From Fidelibacterota bacterium (lineage in GTDB: Bacteria > Fidelibacterota > Marinisomatia > Marinisomatales > TCS55), in contig NZXC01000052.1 of assembly GCA_002701785.1 (NCBI GenBank), forward strand, positions 16,718-24,484: DNA of 7,767 bases, written 5' to 3'. The position numbers and the translations under genes were made by a program. Below are positions 1 through 6,500 of this stretch, in pieces (the first letter of the stretch is position 1; each line of letters opens with the position of its first letter). The notes beneath the pieces were generated by a model. It saw only the letters and a program-made list of their open reading frames with translations, had not been told where the DNA came from and ran no database searches.

Positions 1-141
1 GGGAATTGATTCTCCTGCTTTTTCTAACCGGATCTTTTCTGCCTTATTAAAATATTGTTCAGCATTATAAAATGTATTGAAGTATGCACATGAAAAGGTG
101 CATATAAGCATAAAAAATATAAGGAGGTTTTTGTTTTTCAA
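1..141 (-). CDS. Lipoprotein, N-terminal fragment (TPR/BamD-like outer-membrane lipoprotein type), cut by window edge
   Basis: The reverse strand from a TTG at 141-139 reads 47 codons without a stop to the window edge, so only the N-terminus is present. It begins LKNKN, then a hydrophobic stretch (LLIFFMLICTFS) and a cysteine at residue 18, the layout of a lipoprotein signal peptide. The lipobox is loose (T-F-S before the Cys). The mature part starts CAYFNTFYNAEQYFNKAEK, an opening I associate with tetratricopeptide-type lipoproteins of Marinimicrobia, Ignavibacteria and relatives; this is recognition from memory. An in-frame TAG lies 11 codons upstream and no ATG intervenes. TTG is preferred over the internal ATG (residue 11), which would delete the charged n-region. 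A weak GGA sits 6 nt before TTG. The gene diverges from the PEGA gene across 100 bp. Function of the full protein cannot be judged from this fragment. Confidence 0.72.
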   Translation of the reverse strand, partial: MKNKNLLIFFMLICTFSCAYFNTFYNAEQYFNKAEKIRLEKAGESIP

Positions 142-241
142 ATTAATTCCAGCAAAATCTGATGGAAAATTCTAATTACTATATGGTAAATACAACTAAT
201 TAACTTGTTGAATCAAGAATGTTCTAAGAATAATTTGGGAC

Positions 242-679
242 ATGCATTTTGTAAAATTATGCGTGATTTATGTTTCAATCTCATTTGTTTACACTCAAGA
301 AGTTGACACAGTAAGCTCTGGCTTTGCCGTATACACAGGATTTTTAGATATAAAGGCAGATAGTTTAGGTGTTCCTCTTTTTATCGATGGGGTTTTTATT
401 GGTGAGACGCCAATAGTTGACCCAATTCCCGTTTTACCAGGATTTCATGAAGTTAGTTATCTACCCCCTGAAGAGACAGAACGAGTAAGAGATCATATTA
501 TGTTTTCAGATGCAGTAAAACGGATTTATGTACCTCCTGGAGCAGTAAAACAAGTATTTTTATATTACCAGAATCAATATAGTTATCTAAAAGCAGCAAG
601 AGCTGAAGCTCGTGTAGTTAGATATGTTGGAATCGCCTTTATTATATTTTTCATGGAATTGATCTGGCTATCTATCTGA
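242..679 (+). CDS. Secreted PEGA-domain protein with C-terminal membrane anchor
   Basis: The 145-residue product has a hydrophobic N-terminal segment (about 3-18) that looks like a Sec signal peptide with cleavage near Thr18-Gln19. A single PEGA-like domain follows at about 34-75, recognisable from LFIDG (46-50), GETP (54-57) and the turn PGFHEV (66-71). PEGA domains are short beta-rich modules of surface or envelope proteins, usually with no known enzymatic activity. After a tyrosine- and charge-rich linker (about 90-124) there is a hydrophobic segment at about 125-145, so the protein probably ends in the membrane with the PEGA domain outside the cytoplasm. ATG 242 is the first ATG after an in-frame TGA at 209-211. 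GGGA lies only 1 nt before it, too close for a normal Shine-Dalgarno. Specific role unknown. Confidence 0.8.
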   Translation: MHFVKLCVIYVSISFVYTQEVDTVSSGFAVYTGFLDIKADSLGVPLFIDGVFIGETPIVDPIPVLPGFHEVSYLPPEETERVRDHIMFSDAVKRIYVPPGAVKQVFLYYQNQYSYLKAARAEARVVRYVGIAFIIFFMELIWLSI

Positions 680-730
680 ATGTATAAATAAGATTATTGT
701 AGCTTAACATAATATCTGTAAATTTATACC

Positions 731-928
731 ATGAATGAACACCATACCCCTGACCCTGCGTTAAAATTCAGACCTGATTATACATGGCCTGATGAAGGGA
801 CAGAGCGAAACTGTCCGCAATGTGAATCTGCAATGCAATTAAATGAAAATAATCCTGCTTATTTCGGCAAACCTTGGTGGTGTCCTCAATGTCAATTTCA
901 GTTCTCGGAAGAAGAATTAGATAAATAA
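731..928 (+). CDS. Small zinc-ribbon protein
   Basis: This 65-residue protein has two CPQC knuckles, Cys28/Cys31 and Cys51/Cys54, separated by 19 residues. That is the spacing of a four-cysteine zinc ribbon binding one structural Zn2+. The N-terminal 27 residues are polar and proline-rich, the segment between the knuckles is short, and the tail is acidic (SEEELDK). There is no signal peptide or membrane segment, so it is likely cytosolic. Such stand-alone ribbons often bind nucleic acid or protein partners, but nothing here fixes a role. It lies 51 bp downstream of the PEGA gene on the same strand. The sequence before the ATG (AAATTTATACC) has no Shine-Dalgarno. It converges on the DUF1232-like gene with a 9-bp gap. 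The paired cysteine knuckles make real coding likely despite the small size. Confidence 0.8.
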   Translation: MNEHHTPDPALKFRPDYTWPDEGTERNCPQCESAMQLNENNPAYFGKPWWCPQCQFQFSEEELDK

Positions 929-937
929 ATTTTATAA

Positions 938-1324
938 TTATGCTTTGATGATATCTATATTGTCATCAATAATTTCATCTAGAATCCATCGTACAACTGC
1001 AGCATCATCAATAAAACCCAAATTAGGAATACTATCTGGAATATCATCATCTGGATCAACAAAATATTGTAAAGCAAAAAGAATCTGTTGTTTTAGTTCT
1101 TTACTTTGAATTGGGTAAGAGGAGATAAACTGATAAAGTTTTGCAACATCATTAACTAATTGCAACTGTGCATCATCTAGATGTGGAGAACTTATTAAGA
1201 TTTCTAGCTTTTCTGGTATTAACTGCATAATTGAATTTTCAATATTTATATCAATAGCTTCGATTTCTTTTTTATAGCGATCTTTATCTTTTTGCGTAAG
1301 TTGTATTTGATTTGGGGTTTCCAT
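938..1324 (-). CDS. DUF1232/YkvA-like domain protein
   Basis: A 128-residue acidic protein. Its C-terminal third carries the DUF1232 (YkvA) signature: an FALQYFVDP helix end followed by DIPDSIPNLGFIDDA at 94-108 and the helix VVRWILDEI. The family motif is close to P-x-D-x-IPDxIPxxGxxDDA. Many family members are small membrane-associated proteins of unknown function; this copy is acidic (DPDDD at 90-94) and shows no clear membrane helix, so it may be soluble. The N-terminal 80 residues are predicted helical and charged and are not recognised. ATG at 1324-1322 is preceded by AAATTATACACCC, with no Shine-Dalgarno. The gene is divergent from the bolA-family gene with only 43 bp between the start codons, so both promoters must share that AT-rich gap. 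Confidence 0.75.
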   Translation of the reverse strand: METPNQIQLTQKDKDRYKKEIEAIDINIENSIMQLIPEKLEILISSPHLDDAQLQLVNDVAKLYQFISSYPIQSKELKQQILFALQYFVDPDDDIPDSIPNLGFIDDAAVVRWILDEIIDDNIDIIKA

Positions 1325-1367
1325 GGGTGTATAATTTACATAGCAAATTAAATTAATATTTATTTAA

Positions 1368-1640
1368 ATGAATTTAGACAATAAAATTAAGTCACGATTA
1401 AGTAAGGTAATGGATATTGATTATTTATCAATTAATAATGATACTAATAAACATGTTAATCATAAGAATTATGATGGAGGAGCTCATATTGAACTAGAAA
1501 TAGTATCTAGTGCTTTCGAAGGATTATCTATATTGGATCAACATAAGCTTGTTTATAAAGCATTAGAAGGAATGATAAAAAAAGAAATTCATGCATTGGC
1601 TATAAAAACAACATCAACAAGTGATTGGAAAAAGGAATAA
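1368..1640 (+). CDS. bolA: BolA/IbaG family protein
   Basis: The 90-residue product fits the BolA family over its whole length. It starts with a helix containing IKSRLSKV, then a loop with His29 and His32 (family: HxxH region). Next come the core strand and helix GAHIELEIVSSAFEG (38-52) and the QHKLVYKAL helix (58-66). The conserved C-terminal His75 lies in IHALAIKT. BolA proteins typically bind a [2Fe-2S] cluster together with a monothiol glutaredoxin and act in iron-sulfur cluster trafficking; some bind DNA. This copy has no cysteine, so any cluster ligand from it would be histidine. No glutaredoxin gene is in the window. The family lies close to both BolA and IbaG, and I cannot separate them, so the symbol is at family level. 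ATG 1368 follows TTTATTTAA without a Shine-Dalgarno. The next gene starts 2 nt after the stop. Confidence 0.88.
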   Translation: MNLDNKIKSRLSKVMDIDYLSINNDTNKHVNHKNYDGGAHIELEIVSSAFEGLSILDQHKLVYKALEGMIKKEIHALAIKTTSTSDWKKE

Positions 1641-1642
1641 TT

Positions 1643-2038
1643 ATGATAGTAAATAATCTTACACCTTTAGAATTAGTAACACATTTATTCTCTTGTTTAC
1701 AAATTGCAGATAACCAAATTGATTGGGAAGAAAAAGAAGTTTGGGCAGATACATTGAGCGCCTTATTTCCTGACCATACTCCAGATCACGCACAAGAGGT
1801 ATTACAGATTGCATATCAAACAATTCTTCCTATGGATAATTTTGGACGAAAAAACCACATTATTGCTGTATGCAACAAATTGAAGGATCACTATAGCAAG
1901 GAACAGCTTCAGAATGAATTGGCGCCAAAGATTACTGAATTAATCGATGCAGATGGTATGGTCCTATCTGCTGAGGTTGACTCTGCTGCTGTAGTAGCAG
2001 AGGAATTAGGTATTATAATTGATATTTCTGAAGATTAA
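1643..2038 (+). CDS. TerB-like (tellurite-resistance TerB fold) acidic protein
   Basis: With ATG 1643 as start the product has 131 residues. AAAGGA at 1631-1636 sits 6 nt before this ATG, one of the few good Shine-Dalgarno sites here, so it is chosen over the in-frame TTG at 1625 that would overlap bolA. The protein is helical and acidic, and two similar loops each begin a helix: ADNQIDWEEKEVW at about 22-34 and DADGMVLSAE at about 102-111. This duplicated D-x-[DN]-x-x-[DLV]-x-x-x-E pattern resembles TerB/DjlA-type domains, in which acidic loops may bind metal. No membrane segment or signal is visible. It is translationally close to bolA (2-nt gap) and must be co-transcribed with it. TerB-type domains occur widely outside tellurite resistance, so that function should not be assumed. 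Confidence 0.68.
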   Translation: MIVNNLTPLELVTHLFSCLQIADNQIDWEEKEVWADTLSALFPDHTPDHAQEVLQIAYQTILPMDNFGRKNHIIAVCNKLKDHYSKEQLQNELAPKITELIDADGMVLSAEVDSAAVVAEELGIIIDISED

Positions 2039-2050
2039 GTAATAAAATAA

Positions 2051-2470
2051 TTACTGAATATCATGCCAATGACCATGTTCTGGTGACCATACTTTTCCCG
2101 GAGGTGCTTGTCCTGGAGGCTGCTGTTGCAGAGTATTATTTAAAGGTAATGAAGTTGGAGAAGTATTCGGATTAATATCATGCCAATGACCATGTTCTGG
2201 TGACCATACTTTTCCCGGAGGTGCTTGTCCTGGAGGCTGCTGATAACCGGAAGTTTCAGCTGCTCTAGGCATTACTGGCAAAGGAGCTACATTGGTAGTC
2301 GTTAATGTATTGGGATCAGATAAAATAAAGAAAGAAAATAGAAATATCGCACCAATTATACCTATTATAATCCATTGCTGATTCGATCCTTTTTCCAATT
2401 TACCATGACAGAATTTATATTTTTTTCCGCTTCCACAATCGCACGGCTCATTTCTACTTTGTTTAACCAT
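2051..2470 (-). CDS. SEC-C zinc-motif membrane protein with two identical C-terminal peptide repeats
   Basis: The 139-residue protein has three parts. Residues 6-23 form a SEC-C motif (Cys10, Cys12, SG at 14-15, Cys21-His22), a small Zn-binding module known from the SecA C-terminus. Residues 33-50 are one hydrophobic helix. The rest is a proline-rich tail with two identical 23-residue repeats at 77-99 and 116-138, core PPGKVWSPEHGHWHD. Lysines before the helix suggest the SEC-C end is cytosolic and the repeat tail is outside. This topology is inference. Each repeat holds three His and two Trp, which could bind metal, but no function is known to me. ATG 2470-2468 has GGA 8 nt upstream. The gene lies 61 bp downstream of the Crp-type regulator on the same strand, possibly in one transcript, and converges on the TerB-like gene with a 12-bp gap. 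Confidence 0.82.
   Translation of the reverse strand: MVKQSRNEPCDCGSGKKYKFCHGKLEKGSNQQWIIIGIIGAIFLFSFFILSDPNTLTTTNVAPLPVMPRAAETSGYQQPPGQAPPGKVWSPEHGHWHDINPNTSPTSLPLNNTLQQQPPGQAPPGKVWSPEHGHWHDIQ
2057..2125 (-). repeat. Perfect 69-bp direct repeat, distal copy
   Basis: This copy is identical at every base to 2174-2242, offset 117 bp, and encodes residues 116-138 of the SEC-C protein in the same frame. The repeat is exactly 23 codons long and both ends break abruptly. Confidence 0.97.
2174..2242 (-). repeat. Perfect 69-bp direct repeat, proximal copy
   Basis: This copy matches 2057-2125 base for base and encodes residues 77-99 of the SEC-C protein. The 48 bp between the copies encode a Ser/Thr/Asn/Pro-rich linker. 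Loss of synonymous differences points to a recent duplication or gene conversion. Confidence 0.97.
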
Positions 2471-2531
2471 AAATAATTTCCAAGTAATAATAATGAATAT
2501 ATAGAATAGAATCTATCATAATTAAATAATT

Positions 2532-3218
2532 TTAACTCAATGAGAAATCTTTAACAAATCGCTTAAAATCAAGAATTATAAGTTTTTTGCCTATACGCTG
2601 AACATAACCATCTTCTACTAGAAATCTATAAGTTCTCGATACAGTTTCACGTGTTGTACCAGCCATATTAGCAATATCCTGTTGGGATGGAAGTGGGTTA
2701 ATTGTGACATTTCCATGATAAATCATACCCTGTTCTTCTGCTACTCGCAATATAGAAATAGCTATTCTTCTTTCAGCGTCACTCAAAGATAAGCTGACTA
2801 TCTGCTTATCACTTTTCTGAATACGGATTGCTAATTCACGTAACAGATTAATAGCTACTTTAGGATATTTTTCCAGTGTTTTAAGAAAGTCTTCTGTATT
2901 GAGTACTAAAGCTTTTGTCTTTTCAAGCGCAACCACATTTGCTGAGCGAACTTCACCAGTTAAGAGAGACATTTCACCAAAAAAATCACCAGGGCCCAAT
3001 AAAGCCAAGATCACTTCTCTTTCGTTACTACTAGATTGGGTAATTTTTACCCGTCCCCGCGTGAGAAAATAGCAATGGTTACCGACGCTTTCTTCTTCTA
3101 TTATCATATGACCTCTTTTATAAGATTTAGAAATCATTTTACCTACAACTGACCGTAGTTTAGCATCAGCAAGGTCGCTAAAAATTGGAACATTTTTTAA
3201 AACGTCTATTTTCCCCAA
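2532..3218 (-). CDS. Crp/Fnr-family transcriptional regulator
   Basis: A 228-residue cytosolic regulator with the standard two-domain layout. Residues 10-120 are a cyclic-nucleotide-binding beta-roll with a phosphate-binding cassette at 81-93 (GEMSLLTGEVRSA), which retains the Arg-Ser pair that contacts the phosphate in cAMP-binding CRP. A long dimerisation helix follows (about 118-142), then a winged helix-turn-helix whose recognition region is QQDIANMAGTTRETVSRTYRFL (179-200). The only cysteine is Cys49, so there is no Fnr-type iron-sulfur ligand set. The start is TTG 3218-3216: an in-frame TAG lies three codons upstream, and starting at the next ATG (residue 28) would remove the conserved VPIFSDL opening. 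No Shine-Dalgarno is visible. It is divergent from the nucleotide transporter and may regulate it and itself. Ligand and regulon are not determined. Confidence 0.9.
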   Translation of the reverse strand: MGKIDVLKNVPIFSDLADAKLRSVVGKMISKSYKRGHMIIEEESVGNHCYFLTRGRVKITQSSSNEREVILALLGPGDFFGEMSLLTGEVRSANVVALEKTKALVLNTEDFLKTLEKYPKVAINLLRELAIRIQKSDKQIVSLSLSDAERRIAISILRVAEEQGMIYHGNVTINPLPSQQDIANMAGTTRETVSRTYRFLVEDGYVQRIGKKLIILDFKRFVKDFSLS

Positions 3219-3331
3219 ATAAATCTACACTTTTTAACTTACGACTTTAGAGCAATTTCCATGGGTACAGTGGATATGCTATACGGTATAATACAGTAAT
3301 TAAATGTACAATTATCTACCACAAATATCTA

Positions 3332-3351
3332 TAAACAAATATTTCTGTTTA
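3332..3351. promoter_or_regulatory. Dyad TAAACA-N8-TGTTTA, candidate Crp-family operator
   Basis: The two 6-bp arms (3332-3337 and 3346-3351) are perfect inverted complements separated by 8 bp. The total length of 20 bp suits a dimeric Crp/Fnr-type protein. The sequence is neither the E. coli CRP (TGTGA-N6-TCACA) nor FNR (TTGAT-N4-ATCAA) consensus. It lies between the divergent regulator and transporter genes, which is the basis for the assignment. In DNA this AT-rich such dyads can arise by chance. Confidence 0.35.
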
Positions 3352-3415
3352 ACCAAATAGTGATAAAGCAAAAAAGTTATTGTATTGGAGCCTATTTAAT
3401 TATGAAATGGATAAA

Positions 3416-3446
3416 GATTTATAATAAATAATTTTGATTTATAATA
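3416..3446. repeat. Two 11-bp direct repeats GATTTATAATA, 20 bp apart
   Basis: Copies at 3416-3426 and 3436-3446 are identical, and each contains TATAAT. The 20-bp period is close to two helical turns. They lie 55-86 bp before the transporter start and could be alternative -10 elements or protein sites, or simply AT-rich drift. Confidence 0.4.
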
Positions 3447-3501
3447 TCTTAATAATTATTATCTTAATCATTAACTATAAAATAATAACCTGCAATAATT
3501 A

Positions 3502-6500
3502 ATGAAACTAATTCAAATTAAAAAAGATGAACGCAAGCAAGTATTTATTCTGTTTGTACAATTTTTTGCTGTAGTAGCTACAAGTATCACAGGTGGTTCT
3601 GCCCGTGATGCATTCTTCCTCAATTTATTTGATAGAAGTTACTTGCCATTAATGTTTGTTGCGATCGCTATAACAATGGTTATAGTAATCAACATTTATA
3701 AGCGGGTAACTGCTGGAAAAGATATTATTCAAGTAATGACTATTGGAGGGGTATTTTTTGCAACTATATTATTTATAATACAAATATCATTAAGCAGGCT
3801 TTTTACCATGTTTACTGCTGGGCAATCAATTGTAGACCTTCCTGAGAAATGGTTAATTCCAATTTTATTTGTATTTATGGAAGTTATTGTATCTTTATCT
3901 ATCTTACAATTTTGGATGCTCGCTGGTGAAGTATTTGATGCCCGTCAAGCAAAACGGCTATTCAGCATTTTGGGAGCAGGGGGATCTGTTGCAGGTATTC
4001 TAGCAGGGTACTCACTTAAACCATTTGTAAAAACATTCGGTTCAGAAAAATTATTATACCTTACAATTTTCTTTATTGGTTTATATGTAATTATGGGAAT
4101 CCTAATCAAAAACTATAGAAAATCTGATGATAAACAAAAAAAAGGTTATCCGAAAGAATCAACAAAAGATCAAGTAAAATTCAAATTTGATCCCTATTTA
4201 AAATCAATTGCTATACTGATTGGATTGGCCGCATTCATTTCAAAAATAATTGATTATCAATTTAAGATGACAGCAGTACAGGCATTTCCAATGCAAGATG
4301 ATTTGGTAAGTTTCTTTGGTACATATTATATGGCAACCGGAGCTGCTACTATATTTATGCAGTTTATTATTACTGGAATAGTACTGGCACGTTTTGGGAT
4401 ACTTATAGGTCTCCTATTTTTACCCATTTCATTAGCTTTAGGATCCTCAGGGTTCCTTATGATACCAATCCTAGCAGCAGTATTTATGGCAAAATTCTCT
4501 GATCAGGTTTTTAAATTTTCTATTAATAGTGTGGCTCAAGAGATTCTTTGGTTACCGGTTCCTAAGGAGCGAAAGAAAGAAGCAAAACCAGTAATTGATA
4601 GCTCTATAAGGGCAACACTTGAAGGAGTCGTTGGTATCTTAATATTTATTTTGGTACAATTCAAATTTGTTCCTACTGACAAATTGCATTACCTAAGTGT
4701 TATTGCTTTAACAGGGATAATTTTTTGGGTTTGGAATAGTTTCCGATTGAAAAATGGTTACGTGAAAACACTGATGAATGCAATAGAGAAAAGACAATTA
4801 AATTTGGAAGATGTAGAATTTGACATTACGGATAACCATATAATCCAAACTATAGATAAAACATTATTGGATGAGGATGAATTTAAGCAGTTATTTGGGC
4901 TAGATTTAATTAAGACTATGCCTCTCGACCCCTGGAAAAATACTTTAGTAGAATTATTTAATAATGGATCTATTAATGTAAAAAAAGAAGTTCTCGAAAT
5001 AGCTGCAATTAAACCTACTATAATTCCAGATGAATTAATCATCGAAGCAGCTACAAATAGTGAAAAAATAAAATCTGATGCAATTAATGTAGCGGGGAGA
5101 AGAAAACTTGTAGAAGTTTCAGATGAATTATACCAAAATCTATCGAGCTCTAACTTACAAATCAAATCAGCAAGCGCATGTTCATTATTAAAAATGAAGC
5201 TCCACACAAATAAATCCAAAGATGTTTTACAAAAATTATTAAATAGTAAAGATGAAAAAAATATAACGGCTGCGTTAGAATTTTTGGATGAGCCTATGGG
5301 TATAATGAATGATGATAAATTGATTAATTTTCTAAACCATAATTCGCACAAAGTTAGAGAAGAATCTCTACGAATCGCCTCAAAGAGGAAAAATCCAGAA
5401 TTACTAAATCATATAATTGGTAATCTGGCTCACCCAAAATCTGCTATGCAGGCTCGCCTAGCTCTTGGTGGGTTTGAAGAAGAATTAGTATTGCATAAGC
5501 TTGATAAGATATTATTTGTAGAAGATAGTGAATTTCCAATTCGTATGGGTATTATCCGCTGTCTGAAACAATACAAAATTGAAAATTCATTAAACATATT
5601 GCAAAAAGGATTAGATGAGACATACCTAATTATATTAAGGGAAGTAACTAATTCATTAATTTCCGTTGCTAGAGGATATCCCGTATCTGAAGATTTTATA
5701 CATAAGATTGAAATAAGTTTGGAGAATATTGCGCAAAAGGTTTACCAATTGGTACTCTTTCTAGACTCTTTACCTGATGATGAAAATTGTTTTTTAATTA
5801 GGGATCATATCAATAGCGATATCAAGAAATTAATTCGAATTATTCTAAAATTGGGTATTATGCATAATCCTAACACTCCCATAGAAACATACATACAATA
5901 TGTTGCTAATCAGGATCCTGAGTTAATGCCTTATGTACTGGAGTTAGTAGATTCAACATTTTCTTCAGGAAATCGCAAATTAACTATGCCATTAATTGAT
6001 GCTGATATAAGTGAAGTACAAAGTGGGAAGGATTTGTTTATGAATCTATTAGTTGATTTTGATGATTTGATACTTTTTTGGATTCATGGAGAACATAAAT
6101 GGAAAACTGCTATCGCATTGAATTATATAATCAAAAGTAACCGCCAAGACTTATTAAAAAAAGTTGATTGGGGTAAAATCCAAAATACCATATTTATTGA
6201 TCAACTATTCAACCAAATAGAGGATCATTCAGGAAAAATTAAAGAAATAATTCCGTTAAAAATGTTCAATTTCAAAAAGGAGAATAATATGTACTCAATA
6301 TTAGAAAAAACAATCATATTAAAATCAGTTGAATTGTTTAAAAATATCCCTGGGGATGTACTTACAAGAATTGCTCAAATATCCGAAGAAATTCATAACA
6401 TAGAAGAAAAGTTAATGTTCTCTGAAGGAGATTATGGTGATTCTATGTTTATAGTTGTGGATGGAAATGTGAGAATTCATAAGGGAGAGCATCATATTGT

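Larger units (their letters stand above)
3219..3501. promoter_or_regulatory. Divergent intergenic regulatory region between the Crp-type gene and the transporter
   Basis: These 283 bp are the longest non-coding stretch. No convincing gene is present. On the plus strand a perfect TATAAT lies at 3287-3292 but has no clear -35 at the right spacing, and it overlaps an 11-bp palindrome TATACGGTATA (3280-3290). Two more TATAAT hexamers at 3420-3425 and 3440-3445 sit inside an 11-bp direct repeat. A 20-bp dyad is at 3332-3351. Which hexamer drives the transporter cannot be settled by reading; the region becomes almost pure A/T from 3415 on. Confidence 0.5.

Noticed and set aside
121..175. A perfect plus-strand AAGGAGGT followed by TTG
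   Set aside because: The TTG is only about 3 nt from the motif and the frame stops after 14 codons. The motif is antisense to the lipoprotein signal-peptide codons, so it is coincidental.
1325..1367. Leaderless promoters for the DUF1232-like and zinc-ribbon genes, from a similar TGTAAATT-ATAC-CC pattern before both ATGs
   Set aside because: The resemblance is short, spacing differs by 2-3 nt and no -35 element can be placed, so chance in AT-rich DNA is the simpler reading.
1625..1642. TTG at 1625 as start of the TerB-like gene
   Set aside because: It overlaps the bolA stop by 16 nt, while ATG 1643 has a well-placed AAAGGA. The extra residues MEKGII overlap the ribosome site itself.
2038..2055. 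6-bp dyad AGTAAT/ATTACT between the convergent TerB-like and SEC-C genes
   Set aside because: The stem is short and A/T-rich, without a U-tract, so it is not supported as a terminator.
3402..3431. Nine-codon frame MKWIKIYNK after GGAG in the divergent region, possible leader peptide
   Set aside because: GGAG is too far (over 10 nt) and the peptide has no attenuation-type codon run or following hairpin.
4758..5351. A 197-codon open frame on the minus strand inside the transporter gene
   Set aside because: It is fully antisense to a frame with clear family similarity, its translation is Ser/Asn/Phe-rich with no motif, and it has no ribosome site. It is a shadow of AT-rich coding DNA.
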